A DNA stretch of 64,000 bases from Sphingobium sp. AS12 (GCF_019097845.1 NZ_JAHRGM010000085.1:1-64000), one strand, 5' to 3'; counted from the stretch's first letter, positions 41,222 to 49,703 are shown. Notes: generated by a model not told the origin, from the sequence alone. Translations and numbers: made by a program.

Positions 41222-41248
41222 GGCCGCTGCTTTGGCGGCCCTTTTTTG
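41222..41248 (+). terminator. Terminator-like hairpin before rpmH
   Basis: GGCCGC (41222-41227) and GCGGCC (41235-41240) form a stem with a seven-base loop, followed by CTTTTTTG. It may end the protease/DsbA transcript. Since a promoter-like pair lies upstream of it, it could also act as an attenuator in the rpmH leader. Confidence 0.7.
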
Positions 41249-41287
41249 TCACGCCCGATTCTCTAGTTGTTTTTTGAGGAATGAACG

Positions 41288-41422
41288 ATGAAGCGCACTT
41301 TTCAGCCGAGCAATCTGGTTCGGAAGCGCCGTCACGGTTATCGCGCCCGCATGGCGACCCCCGGCGGCCGCAACATCATCCGCGCCCGTCGTGCGCGCGG
41401 CCGCAAGAGCCTGAGCGCCTGA
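41288..41422 (+). CDS. rpmH: Large-subunit ribosomal protein bL34
   Basis: The 44-residue frame starting KRTFQPSNLVRKRRHGYRAR is the unmistakable bL34 sequence, very rich in Arg and Lys, ending GRKSLSA. GAGGAATGAACG precedes the ATG at 41288; an out-of-frame ATG at 41281 is not used. The gene heads the conserved rpmH-rnpA-yidD-yidC cluster and its stop lies 32 bases before the chosen rnpA start. Confidence 0.97.
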   Translation: MKRTFQPSNLVRKRRHGYRARMATPGGRNIIRARRARGRKSLSA

Positions 41423-41454
41423 TCGAAGGGCCGCCTTCGGCTGCGCCTGCCATC

Positions 41455-41847
41455 ATGGGCAAGCGGGCCGATTTCCTGGCGGCCAATCGCGGCAAGCGCG
41501 CACCCATGCCGGGATTCGTCCTGCTGGTGCGCGAACGCGACGATGGCGATCCGGCGATGCGCTTTGGCATCACGGTCACAAAAAAGATTGGCGGCGCCGT
41601 CATCCGTAACCGGATGAAGCGCCGCTTTCGCGTTCTCGCACGCGAATCGTTGCCGCTGCATGGCTATGCCGGTGCCGATCATGTGCTGATTGGCCGTGAC
41701 GGTGGCAAGGAACGCGATTTCGCCCTGCTGCGCACCGAACTGGAAAAGGCGTTGCGCAAGATTGCGCGCGCCCAGCCCGGTGATGCGCCGCCGCGCAATG
41801 GGGCGCGTGCCGGTCATGGCCGGGGCAAGGGGAAGGTCGGCAAATGA
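41455..41847 (+). CDS. rnpA: Ribonuclease P protein component
   Basis: RnpA helps the RNase P RNA cut tRNA leaders. The RNR motif is visible in FGITVTKKIGGAVIRNRMKR, with the usual alpha/beta fold and a basic tail rich in Arg, Gly and Lys. The ATG at 41455 gives 130 residues. The frame is open further upstream through rpmH, and a non-ATG start such as the CTG near 41416 cannot be excluded, as in other bacteria where rnpA starts in or near rpmH. The stop overlaps the yidD start in an ATGA pattern. Confidence 0.92.
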   Translation: MGKRADFLAANRGKRAPMPGFVLLVRERDDGDPAMRFGITVTKKIGGAVIRNRMKRRFRVLARESLPLHGYAGADHVLIGRDGGKERDFALLRTELEKALRKIARAQPGDAPPRNGARAGHGRGKGKVGK

Positions 41848-42056
41848 TTGCCCGCCTCCTTATCCTGATCGCGCGCTTCTGGCAGATCGGCCCTTCGCGC
41901 ATCCTGCCCCCTTCCTGCCGCTATGCTCCGTCCTGCTCCGAATATGCGATCCAAGCGGTGCGCAAATATGGCGCGATCAAGGGTAGCTGGTTGACGGGTA
42001 AGCGGCTAATGCGATGCCACCCATGGGGCGGTTCGGGCTATGATCCGGTCCCCTGA
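41844..42056 (+). CDS. yidD: Membrane protein insertion efficiency factor YidD
   Basis: A 70-residue protein with the family pattern of an N-terminal amphipathic helix, LPPSCRYAPSCSEYAI with its conserved cysteines, and RLMRCHPWGGSGYDPVP at the end. YidD is a small membrane-associated factor that assists YidC-dependent insertion. It overlaps rnpA by four bases and precedes yidC by 30 bases. Confidence 0.96.
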   Translation: MIARLLILIARFWQIGPSRILPPSCRYAPSCSEYAIQAVRKYGAIKGSWLTGKRLMRCHPWGGSGYDPVP

Positions 42057-42086
42057 CACAGATATAAGACGGCGGAGCCGAACAAC

Positions 42087-43790
42087 GTGGACGACAAGAA
42101 GAATATCATTCTGGCGGTGCTGCTGACCGCGGCGATCCTGTTCGGCTGGCCCTATGTCTCGACCTATTTCTTCCCGGCGGCCAATCCGCCCGCAACGAAG
42201 ATCGAGGGGGGCAAGACGACAGCGGTCGCCAACCCCGCAGCGGACCCCGCCGCCGACAGCGTGACCGCGATTCGCGACCGGGCGCTGGTTCTGAAGGAAA
42301 GCCCGCGCATCCCCATTCGCACGCCCAAGCTGGACGGGTCGATCAACCTGAAGGGCGCGCGCATCGATGACATCGTGCTGCCGACCTATAGCGAGACGAT
42401 CGCCAAGGATTCGCCCGCCGTACGGCTCTACAGCCCCGCTGGCACACAGGACGCCTATTTCGCCGGTTTCGGCTGGCAGGGCGAAGGGCTGAAAACGCCG
42501 AACAAGGACACAGTCTGGACCGCGCAGGGCGGCGAACTGACCCCGACCAGCCCCGTTACGCTGAGCTGGAATAATGGCGCTGGCCAGACGTTCGAGATCC
42601 GCCTGAGCGTCGATGAAAATTACATGATCTCCGCCGCGCAAAAAGTGTCGAACAGCGGCGCTGGCGCGGTGGGCGTGAAGCCCTATGGCTATATCAGCCG
42701 CAGCAGCATTCCCAAGGACCCCGATACCTGGACCATCCATATCGGCCCGATGGGCGTGTTCAACAATGCGGCCAATTATGATGTGAACTACAAGGATCTG
42801 GACGAAGGTCCGTCCACCCGCGATTTCCAGTCCAAGGGCGGCTGGATCGGCTTTACCGACAAATATTGGTTGTCGGCGCTGGTGCCGGGCAAGGATGCCG
42901 ATGTCGCGGCGCAATTCCGTAAAGGCGCTGGCATCCAATATCAGGCCGATGTCGCGCTCGATTCGACGATGCTGGCACCGGGCAAGGCGGTCACGCAGAC
43001 GCTGCGCCTGTTCGTCGGGGCCAAGGAGGTCAAGACGCTCCAGGCCTATGAGCGTGACGGCGTCAAGCTGTTCGATCGCGCGATCGACTGGGGCTGGTTC
43101 TACTGGTTCGAGCAGCCGATTTTCGCCCTGCTCCACTGGCTGTTCGAGACGCTGGGCAATTTCGGCGTGGCCATCATCTGCCTGACCTTCGTGGTGCGCG
43201 GCCTGATGTTCCCGGTCGCCCAGCGCCAGTTCGCCAGCATGGCGGCGATGCGCGCGGTGCAGCCCAAGATGAAGGCGCTGCAGGAGAAGTATAAGGACGA
43301 CAAGCCCAAGCTCCAGCAGGAGATGATGGCGCTGTACAAGACGGAGAAGGTCAATCCGCTGGCCGGATGCCTGCCCATCTTCATCCAGATTCCGATCTTC
43401 TTCGCGCTCTACAAGGTGCTGATGCTGACGATCGAAATGCGGCACCAGCCGTTCGTGCTGTGGATCAAGGATCTGTCCGCGCCCGATCCGCTGCATATCC
43501 TGAACCTGTTTGGCCTGCTGCCCTTCACCCCGCCATCCTTCCTGGCGATCGGCGTGCTGGCAGTGCTGCTGGGCATTTCGATGTGGTTGCAGTTCAAGCT
43601 GAACCCCGCGCAGATGGACCCGATGCAGCAGCAGATCTTCTCGATCATGCCGTGGATGATGATGTTCATCATGGCGCCGTTCGCGGCGGGTCTGCTGGTG
43701 TACTGGATCACCAACAACTGCCTGTCGATGGCGCAACAATGGTGGCTGTACCGCAAACATCCCGTGCTGAACGCGGCGGTCGCGAAGTAG
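42087..43790 (+). CDS. yidC: Membrane protein insertase YidC
   Basis: A 567-residue insertase that folds inner-membrane proteins with or without SecYEG. It has an N-terminal membrane helix (about 7-25), a large periplasmic beta-super-sandwich domain (about 60-330) and five C-terminal helices (from about 345), including GVAIICLTFVVRGLMFP with the conserved groove Arg, and the NPLAGCLPIFIQIPIFFALY and WITNNCLSMAQQW signatures. It starts with GTG at 42087. Downstream, a large dispersed repeat precedes engB. Confidence 0.96.
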   Translation: MDDKKNIILAVLLTAAILFGWPYVSTYFFPAANPPATKIEGGKTTAVANPAADPAADSVTAIRDRALVLKESPRIPIRTPKLDGSINLKGARIDDIVLPTYSETIAKDSPAVRLYSPAGTQDAYFAGFGWQGEGLKTPNKDTVWTAQGGELTPTSPVTLSWNNGAGQTFEIRLSVDENYMISAAQKVSNSGAGAVGVKPYGYISRSSIPKDPDTWTIHIGPMGVFNNAANYDVNYKDLDEGPSTRDFQSKGGWIGFTDKYWLSALVPGKDADVAAQFRKGAGIQYQADVALDSTMLAPGKAVTQTLRLFVGAKEVKTLQAYERDGVKLFDRAIDWGWFYWFEQPIFALLHWLFETLGNFGVAIICLTFVVRGLMFPVAQRQFASMAAMRAVQPKMKALQEKYKDDKPKLQQEMMALYKTEKVNPLAGCLPIFIQIPIFFALYKVLMLTIEMRHQPFVLWIKDLSAPDPLHILNLFGLLPFTPPSFLAIGVLAVLLGISMWLQFKLNPAQMDPMQQQIFSIMPWMMMFIMAPFAAGLLVYWITNNCLSMAQQWWLYRKHPVLNAAVAK

Positions 43791-43810
43791 ACAGGCCAAA
43801 TCTAAAAGTC

Positions 43811-43979
43811 CCCGTTCGTGCTGAGTAGGGACTGAGCGAAGTCGAAGGCCCGTATCGAAGCATCGCGCGGCCTTCGGCCCTTCGATACGCCGCTTCGACT
43901 TCACCACCGGTGAAGTTTATCCTGAGCGCCTGCTGCAAGCAGGCAGTCGAAGGGCTCAGCGGCTACTCAGGGCGAACGG
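43811..43979. repeat. Large dispersed inverted repeat, CCGTTCG/CGAACGG family, copy 4
   Basis: Outer arms CCGTTCGTGCTGAGTAG and CTACTCAGGGCGAACGG enclose inner pairs such as GTCGAAGG/CCTTCG and CACCGGTG, giving a multi-stem element of about 170 bases between yidC and engB. It ends eight bases before the engB start codon. Confidence 0.85.
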
Positions 43980-43987
43980 AGATATAT

Positions 43988-44635
43988 ATGAGCGAACAAG
44001 ACCACACCGACCTGACGGAAGAAGCGCGCAAGACCTTTTCCGGGCCGATCACCTTCCTGAAATCCGCGCCTACGCTGGAATTTCTGCCCGACATGGCGGT
44101 CAACGAAGTGGCGTTTGCGGGCCGGTCCAATGTCGGCAAATCATCGCTGCTCAACGCGCTGACCAACCGCAACAATCTGGCGCGCACGTCGAACACGCCG
44201 GGGCGGACGCAGGAATTGAATTTCTTTGACGTGGGCGATCCGCTGCGCTTCCGCCTGGTCGACATGCCGGGCTATGGCTATGCCAAGGCTCCCAAGGATG
44301 TGGTGCGCAAATGGAAGTTCCTGGTGAACGACTATCTGCGCGGCCGCGCGGCCTTGAAGCGGGCGCTGGTGCTGATCGACAGCCGCCACGGCATCAAGGA
44401 GGTCGATACCGACATGCTGGACATGCTGGACGGCGCGGCGGTGAGCTATCGCATCATCCTGACCAAGGCGGACAAGATCAAGGCGAGCGAACTGGCCGCC
44501 GTGACCGACCAGACCGCGCAAGCGATCCGCAAGCGTCCCGCCGCCCATCCCGAGATCATCGCCACGTCCAGCGAGAAAGGCATGGGCATTCCCGAACTTC
44601 GCGCGGCCGTGCTGGAAGCGGTGACGATCGGATAA
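43988..44635 (+). CDS. engB: Ribosome-biogenesis GTP-binding protein EngB/YsxC
   Basis: A 215-residue GTPase needed for large-subunit assembly. G1 is GRSNVGKSS, G2 is TSNTPGRTQ, G3 is DMPGYG and G4 is TKAD. The ATG at 43988 is chosen because the longer frame from 43910 is encoded by the dispersed repeat upstream. The gene follows yidC, a typical alphaproteobacterial order, although the repeat and its short leader suggest partly separate expression. Confidence 0.96.
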   Translation: MSEQDHTDLTEEARKTFSGPITFLKSAPTLEFLPDMAVNEVAFAGRSNVGKSSLLNALTNRNNLARTSNTPGRTQELNFFDVGDPLRFRLVDMPGYGYAKAPKDVVRKWKFLVNDYLRGRAALKRALVLIDSRHGIKEVDTDMLDMLDGAAVSYRIILTKADKIKASELAAVTDQTAQAIRKRPAAHPEIIATSSEKGMGIPELRAAVLEAVTIG

Positions 44636-44666
44636 AAGGTCCACGCAAAGAATTTTCTCCTGCGAG

Positions 44667-44830
44667 GCAGGGCTATTGCGTATGGCTTTCCGTTATCCAC
44701 AAACGTCATGCTGAACTTGTTTCAGCATCCATCATGCCCCAAAAGCGGTTGTTCGTGACGAGAAATGGATCCTGAAACAAGTTCAGGATGACGATGAAGG
44801 ACGGGACAGTTTCATATTCGATAGCCCTGC
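44667..44830. repeat. Dispersed inverted repeat, GTCATGCTGAAC family, copy 3
   Basis: Outer arms GCAGGGCTAT (44667-44676) and ATAGCCCTGC (44821-44830) are perfect inverse complements. Inner arms GTCATGCTGAACTTGTTTCA (from 44705) and AAGTTCAGGATGAC (to 44792) match copies 1 and 2. The nested structure suggests a miniature element of about 165-190 bases. Confidence 0.85.
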
Positions 44831-44885
44831 TCACAACGGGAAGATGCCTGGACAGTCTCGATCGAACTGCATTTAGGAATTGACC

Positions 44886-45188
44886 ATGGCCGACGACGAT
44901 TATGTCTATGACGAAGCGACCGGCGAGTGGATCAGCGCCGCCGATGCGTTGCAGGCCGACAGTGAGCCGAACAATGTCGAAGTGCGCGATTCGGTTGGCA
45001 ATGTACTGGCCGATGGCGATCAGGTGACGTTGATCAAGGATCTGACGGTCAAGGGCGCGGGCCAGACGCTGAAGCGCGGAACGCTGATCAAGTCGATCCG
45101 GCTGACCGGAGACGCGCAGGAGATCGACTGCAAGTTTGACGGGATCAAGGGGCTGGTGCTGCGCGCCGAATTTGTGCGTAAGCGGTGA
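44886..45188 (+). CDS. PhnA-domain protein lacking the usual zinc ribbon
   Basis: A 100-residue protein whose C-terminal two-thirds (VEVRDSVGNVLADGDQVTLI then DLTVKGAGQTLKRGTLIKSI) closely follow the PhnA/YjdM domain. In typical family members a CxxC...CxxC zinc ribbon comes first; here the first 30 residues are acidic (ADDDYVYDEATGEWISAADA) and contain no cysteine. The family name comes from phosphonate-use loci, but its biochemical role is unclear. The ATG at 44886 follows TAGGAATTGACC. The stop overlaps the GTG of the DoxX-like gene. Confidence 0.85.
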   Translation: MADDDYVYDEATGEWISAADALQADSEPNNVEVRDSVGNVLADGDQVTLIKDLTVKGAGQTLKRGTLIKSIRLTGDAQEIDCKFDGIKGLVLRAEFVRKR

Positions 45189-45589
45189 TCGAGAGCCGCG
45201 CCCGCAGAATCGCGCGATGGGTGCTGGCGCTGGCCTATCTGGTCGCGGGGGTCGCGCATTTGCGGTCGCCTGGTGGCTTCATCGCGATTACGCCGGGCTG
45301 GGTGCCCTACCCTGTCACGGTGATTTTCCTGACGGGGCTGGCCGAGATTGCGGGTGCGGTCGGGCTGATGGTGCCGGGGTTGCGCAGGGCGGCGGGCGTT
45401 GGTCTGGCGCTCTATGCGCTGTGCGTGTGGCCTGCCAATATCAACCATGCTGTCCATGATATAGCGATTGGTGGCGTGCATCTGGGCTGGGCCTATCATG
45501 GCCCGCGCCTGGCATTGCAGCCGCTGATCATCTGGTGGGCACTGTGGGCGGCCCATGTCATCGACTGGCCCTTTGCCCGGCGCGATTAG
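45185..45589 (+). CDS. DoxX-like integral membrane protein
   Basis: A 134-residue, four-helix membrane protein of the DoxX/DoxD type (helix 1 with RWVLALAYLVAGVAHL, then TVIFLTGLAEIAGAVGLMVP, WPANINHAV and a final WWALWAAHV helix). Some relatives take part in thiosulfate or quinone chemistry, but most are unassigned. It starts with GTG at 45185, overlapping the PhnA-like stop by four bases. Confidence 0.8.
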   Translation: MIESRARRIARWVLALAYLVAGVAHLRSPGGFIAITPGWVPYPVTVIFLTGLAEIAGAVGLMVPGLRRAAGVGLALYALCVWPANINHAVHDIAIGGVHLGWAYHGPRLALQPLIIWWALWAAHVIDWPFARRD

Positions 45590-45656
45590 CCAGCGATTGT
45601 CTTTCCGGTTCAGCGCCCTACTGTGCGGCCTTCCCTACTGACGAGCGTGAGAGAGC

Positions 45657-47708
45657 ATGATGACCCGGCATCTTCCCTGGATAGCCATCGCTATCATCGG
45701 CGCGGTGGCGCTGAGTGTTGTTGCGGTGTCGCGGGGCGAGGCGGTCAATGCGCTGTGGATCGTCGTCGCTGCGGTCAGCTGCTTTCTGGTCGCCTATCGC
45801 TATTATGCGCTGTTCATCGCAACGAAGGTGATGCGGCTCGATCCGTCGCGGCCCACCCCGGCGCTGCGCCGCGCCGATGGGCTGGACTATGTCGCGACCG
45901 ACCGCACGGTCCTGTTCGGCCATCATTTCGCGGCGATTGCAGGCGCGGGGCCGCTGGTCGGCCCGGTGCTGGCGGCGCAGATGGGCTATCTGCCCGGCAC
46001 GCTCTGGATCATCGTTGGGGTCGTGCTGGCAGGCGCGGTGCAGGATTTCATGATCCTGTTCATTTCCATACGCCGCGACGGCAAGTCGCTGGGCGAACTG
46101 ATCCGCATGGAAATGGGGCAATGGGCCGGGACGATCGCCCTGTTCGGCGCTTTCATGATCATGGTCATCATCTTGGCGGTGCTGGCGCTGATCGTGGTCA
46201 AGGCGCTGGCAGAGAGTCCGTGGGGCATGTTCACGGTGGCTGCGACCGTGCCACTGGCGATGATCATGGGGGCTTATACACGCTGGATCAGGCCGGGGCG
46301 GATCGGTGAGGTGTCATTGCTGGGGCTGGTCGGTTTGCTGGCCGCGATCGTCTATGGGCAGGCGGTGGCGGCTTCACCCTTTTGGGGACCGCTATTTACC
46401 TTCACGCCGCTGACGCTCTGCTGGATATTGATCGGCTATGGCGCGGTAGCGTCGGTCCTGCCGGTATGGCTGCTGCTCGCGCCTCGCGATTATCTGTCCA
46501 CCTTCCTCAAGATCGGGGCGATCGCGGCTCTGGCCATCGGCATCGTCATCATGGCTCCTCCGCTCAAAATGCCGGCGCTGACGCAGTTTATTGATGGCGG
46601 CGGACCGGTATGGGCCGGTGGCCTGTTTCCCTTCCTGTTCATCACCATCGCCTGTGGCGCGGTGTCGGGTTTCCATGCGCTGATTTCCAGCGGCACCACG
46701 CCCAAGCTGATCGCGAGCGAGGGTCATGCGCCGGTGATCGGCTATGGCGCGATGCTGATGGAGGCATTCGTGGCGATCATGGCGCTGGTTGGCGCGTCGA
46801 TCCTGGACCCCGGCATCTATTTCACGATGAATAGCCCCGCCGCGCTGATCGGCACCGATGCGGCCAGCGCATCGGCCGCCGTCACTGCGATGGGCTTTCC
46901 GATCTCGCCGGAGCTGATCACCCAGACAGCCAAAGATGTCGGCGAACATAGCATCATCAGCCGCGCGGGCGGCGCGCCGACGCTTGCCGTGGCGATGGCG
47001 GAGATATTCAGCCACGTTGTCGGCGGCCCGGCGATGAAGGCCTTTTGGTATCATTTCGCAATTCTTTTCGAGGCGCTGTTCATCCTGACGGCGGTGGACG
47101 CAGGCACGCGCGCCGGGCGCTTCATGTTGCAGGATCTGATCGGGCTGGCGGTGCCAAGCTTCAAGGAGAGCAAGGGCCATATGCCGGGCATCGTCGCCAC
47201 CGCGCTGACGGTCGCGGCCTGGGGCTTCTTCCTGCATCAGGGGGTCACCGATCCGTTGGGCGGTGTGAATACGTTATGGCCGGTGTTCGGCATTTCCAAT
47301 CAGATGCTGGCGGCGATCGCGCTGATGCTGGGGACGGCGGTGCTGTTCCGCATGAAGCGCGACCGTTTCGCCTGGGTGACGATGATCCCGACCGCCTGGC
47401 TGCTGGTTTGCACCCTGTCGGCAGGATGGCTCAAGCTGTTCTCCGCCGATGCCAAGGTCGGTTTCTTGGCTCATGCCGCCAAATTCAGCGCAGCGGCAGA
47501 CTCGGGCGAGGTGCTGGCCCCGGCCAAATCGATGGCGGAGATGGAGCGGATCATCTTCAACGACCGGGTCGATGCGGCACTGGTCGCGCTCTTCCTGTCG
47601 GTCGTGCTGGCGCTGCTGGTCTTTACCATCCGCACGTGCATGGCTGCGCGGCGAATCGCAGCGCCGACGGCGCGCGAAATTCCCGCGCAACTGGTGCCGG
47701 CGGAATGA
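45657..47708 (+). CDS. cstA: CstA-family carbon starvation protein / pyruvate-peptide permease
   Basis: A 683-residue membrane protein with about 16-18 helices. The N-terminal CstA domain has YRYYALFIATKVM, HHFAAIAGAGPLVGPVLAAQ, and GFHALISSGTTPKLI, all characteristic. A C-terminal extension adds further helices. Family members import peptides or pyruvate under carbon limitation. The second ORF, a YbdD-type small protein, overlaps its stop in an ATGA pattern, as is usual for cstA-ybdD pairs. A carbon-control binding site was not recognised upstream. Confidence 0.95.
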   Translation: MMTRHLPWIAIAIIGAVALSVVAVSRGEAVNALWIVVAAVSCFLVAYRYYALFIATKVMRLDPSRPTPALRRADGLDYVATDRTVLFGHHFAAIAGAGPLVGPVLAAQMGYLPGTLWIIVGVVLAGAVQDFMILFISIRRDGKSLGELIRMEMGQWAGTIALFGAFMIMVIILAVLALIVVKALAESPWGMFTVAATVPLAMIMGAYTRWIRPGRIGEVSLLGLVGLLAAIVYGQAVAASPFWGPLFTFTPLTLCWILIGYGAVASVLPVWLLLAPRDYLSTFLKIGAIAALAIGIVIMAPPLKMPALTQFIDGGGPVWAGGLFPFLFITIACGAVSGFHALISSGTTPKLIASEGHAPVIGYGAMLMEAFVAIMALVGASILDPGIYFTMNSPAALIGTDAASASAAVTAMGFPISPELITQTAKDVGEHSIISRAGGAPTLAVAMAEIFSHVVGGPAMKAFWYHFAILFEALFILTAVDAGTRAGRFMLQDLIGLAVPSFKESKGHMPGIVATALTVAAWGFFLHQGVTDPLGGVNTLWPVFGISNQMLAAIALMLGTAVLFRMKRDRFAWVTMIPTAWLLVCTLSAGWLKLFSADAKVGFLAHAAKFSAAADSGEVLAPAKSMAEMERIIFNDRVDAALVALFLSVVLALLVFTIRTCMAARRIAAPTAREIPAQLVPAE

Positions 47709-47890
47709 GTGGATTTCTGACCATGCTGCGGCAGACCGCGCGGCTGATGGTCGGGATGCCCGACTATGACGCCTATCTACGCCATATGCTGACCCATCAT
47801 CCCGATCAGCCCGCGATGGACCGGACGCAGTTTTTTCGCGACAGGCAGGAAGCGCGCTACGGCGGCAAAAATGGCGGAAAATGCTGCTGA
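47705..47890 (+). CDS. YbdD/YjiX-family small protein, CstA partner
   Basis: A 61-residue protein with the family core MVGMPDYDAYLRHMLTHHPD and FFRDRQEARYGG. Such proteins are encoded after cstA-type genes and are needed for transport by some of them. It overlaps cstA by four bases. It ends in two cysteines (GGKCC), as many relatives do. Confidence 0.92.
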   Translation: MSGFLTMLRQTARLMVGMPDYDAYLRHMLTHHPDQPAMDRTQFFRDRQEARYGGKNGGKCC

Positions 47891-48024
47891 TCCGCGTAAT
47901 ATTACTACTGTAAAATATCAATCTGGGACAGAAAGTTACAGGCCAAGTGCAAAACAGGATTGATCTGTGCGATCATCCTGCTAGGCGGCAGCGTCCTTTT
48001 AGCCCGACAGCGTGAGGGATGTGT

Positions 48025-48060
48025 CCCCTGCCCCATCCCTTGCGGCAGGGGGCAGTTTAT
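48025..48060 (+). terminator. Weak terminator candidate after cstA-ybdD
   Basis: CCCCTGCC (48025-48032) and GGCAGGGG (48044-48051) form an 8-bp stem, followed by GCAGTTTATTT. The T stretch is interrupted, and it overlaps the end of the convergent xdhC region, so it could serve either strand weakly. Confidence 0.4.
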
Positions 48061-48061
48061 T

Positions 48062-48979
48062 TCAGCGCCGGGCGTTGAAGCCCGCTACCATCCCTGCCGT
48101 GATCGACAGCGCAATTTCCGCCGCGCCGATCGCGCCGATATCCAGCCCCGCCGGGCCGTCGATTCGCGCGAGATCATCCGCGCCGAAGCCCTGCCCAGCC
48201 AGCCGCTCCAGCCGTGCGGAATGGCTCTTGCGTGATCCGAGCGCGGCGACATAGCCAGTGGGCGCGCGCAGGGCCGCGACCAGCGCCGGGTCGTCAATCT
48301 TGATGTCGTGGCTGAGCGTCACCACCGCGGTCGATTCGCCGGGAAAGCGCGCGACGATGGCTTCGTCGGGCCAGCGATCGTCGAGTTCAACGCCGGGGAA
48401 GCGTTCCGTGGTCAGGAACCGCCCGCGCGGATCGATCACCACCGGGGTCACGCCGATCGCCTGCGCCAGCGGGACCAGCGACTGGGCGATCTGCACCGCG
48501 CCGACGATCAGCAGGCGGCGCGGCGGATCATAGCGGTTGAGGAAATCGCCCTCGCCCGCCTGTTCGCGGGTGACCCCGCTGGCAAGATCGGTCGCAAGCG
48601 TAAGCGCCCGGCCCCGTGCGCTGGCGGCCTCGATCCGGTCGAACAGGTCGGGGGCAAAGCCATCCTCCCCCACGGGTTGGACCAAGACGGCAATCTCCCC
48701 GCCGCAGGGCAGGCCGACTTCCCATGCATCGCCATCGGCCACGCCATAAGTGGCGACATGGGCGGCGCGACCGGCAATCACCTCGGCCGCGCGGTGCAGC
48801 ACGTCACTTTCGACGCAGCCGCCCGATATGCTGCCTTCAAAGCGTCCGTCCTGATGCACGATCATATGGCTGCCGCGCGGGCGCGGGGCGGAACCCCATG
48901 TCGATACAACCGTCGCCAGCGCCAGCTTCGCGCCGCGCCATTCGACAGCCTTGCGGATCACCGCGCCATTATCGTTCAA
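48062..48979 (-). CDS. xdhC: XdhC-family protein
   Basis: A 305-residue protein of the XdhC/CoxI family, which inserts or sulfurates the molybdenum cofactor for xanthine dehydrogenase and related enzymes. The N-terminal part has GSAPRPRGSHMIV and SISGGCVESDV; the C-terminal part is a Rossmann fold (LLIVGAVQIAQSLVPLA and YVAALGSRKSH). No molybdenum hydroxylase gene is in the window. The start is TTG at 48979 with AAAGGAG eight bases upstream. A sequence identical to one of the repressor operator candidates lies 22 bases upstream of the start. Confidence 0.9.
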   Translation of the reverse strand: MNDNGAVIRKAVEWRGAKLALATVVSTWGSAPRPRGSHMIVHQDGRFEGSISGGCVESDVLHRAAEVIAGRAAHVATYGVADGDAWEVGLPCGGEIAVLVQPVGEDGFAPDLFDRIEAASARGRALTLATDLASGVTREQAGEGDFLNRYDPPRRLLIVGAVQIAQSLVPLAQAIGVTPVVIDPRGRFLTTERFPGVELDDRWPDEAIVARFPGESTAVVTLSHDIKIDDPALVAALRAPTGYVAALGSRKSHSARLERLAGQGFGADDLARIDGPAGLDIGAIGAAEIALSITAGMVAGFNARR

Positions 48980-49000
48980 ATCAAGACTCCTTTAGCGCAC

Positions 49001-49011
49001 AGATAGGAATA
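49001..49011. promoter_or_regulatory. Operator-like site before xdhC
   Basis: AGATAGGAATA here is identical to 49742-49752 in the operator cluster next to the S24 repressor gene. It lies upstream of the xdhC ribosome-binding site and just after the repressor stop codon. Confidence 0.5.
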
Positions 49012-49020
49012 ACTGACGCG

Positions 49021-49689
49021 TTAGACCAGACGCCTGCCGGTCCAGACGACCCGCCCGACAATATCCACCAACGCCGGGTCGATATCGGTCCAGTCGGGAT
49101 AATGGAGATTGTCGCTGACGACGCTGAAGCGCCCGCGTAATGGTCCCATCGCGATCCGCTTGACCATCAGCACCCCGTCGAGCCGCAACACATAGACGCC
49201 GTCGCGCAGCCGGGTGGCGTCATCGTCATGATCGACCATGATATCGTCGCCATCGCTGAGCGTCGGGGCCATCGATTCGCCATCGACCCGGATGATCGAC
49301 ACGCGCTGCGGCCTTACCCCCAGATGGCGGAGCCAATGAGCGTCGAACGCCATCACGCCGGCGGCGCGCTCATCGTCGTCCAGCGTGCCGACGCCCGCCG
49401 ATGCGCCCAGCGCCAGGCGCGGCACCGCCACGACAGCGGGCATCCCCCGCGTGCGGGCGGGGATAGCCACCGGCGCGGCACTGCCCCCCAACATCTGTTC
49501 GGCCACGCCAAAATAGCGTGCCAGCACATGCCGGTCCGCCTCGTCCAGTTTGCGCGGGGTGCCCCGTTTGATGAATTGCTGGATATAGGCAGGGTTGCGG
49601 CCGATCAGCCGGGACAGATCGGCATAATTTTCCCCCCGTTCGGCAATCAGCCGATCCAGCGCGATCCGGGCGTTCTGCGATTCATCCAT
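49021..49689 (-). CDS. S24-family (LexA/CI-like) repressor
   Basis: A 222-residue regulator with an N-terminal DNA-binding domain (about 10-65, including YADLSRLIGRNPAYIQQFI) and a C-terminal S24 peptidase-like domain. The serine of the Ser-Lys dyad is in VDGESMAPTLSDGD, and the lysine is in VLMVKRI. There is no clear Ala-Gly or Cys-Gly cleavage site; AGVG in GASAGVGT is a candidate hinge. Proteins of this layout are common single-copy regulators in sphingomonads and in phages. It is divergent from two small genes, with a cluster of dyads between them. Confidence 0.88.
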   Translation of the reverse strand: MDESQNARIALDRLIAERGENYADLSRLIGRNPAYIQQFIKRGTPRKLDEADRHVLARYFGVAEQMLGGSAAPVAIPARTRGMPAVVAVPRLALGASAGVGTLDDDERAAGVMAFDAHWLRHLGVRPQRVSIIRVDGESMAPTLSDGDDIMVDHDDDATRLRDGVYVLRLDGVLMVKRIAMGPLRGRFSVVSDNLHYPDWTDIDPALVDIVGRVVWTGRRLV

Positions 49690-49703
49690 ATCCAGTCCAT
49701 AAT

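Noticed and set aside
42006..43907. 630-codon minus-strand frame opposite yidC
   Set aside because: An antisense artefact of high GC content; YidC signatures are clear on the plus strand.
43910..43987. N-terminal extension of EngB
   Set aside because: These codons lie in a dispersed inverted repeat; the family starts at the later ATG.
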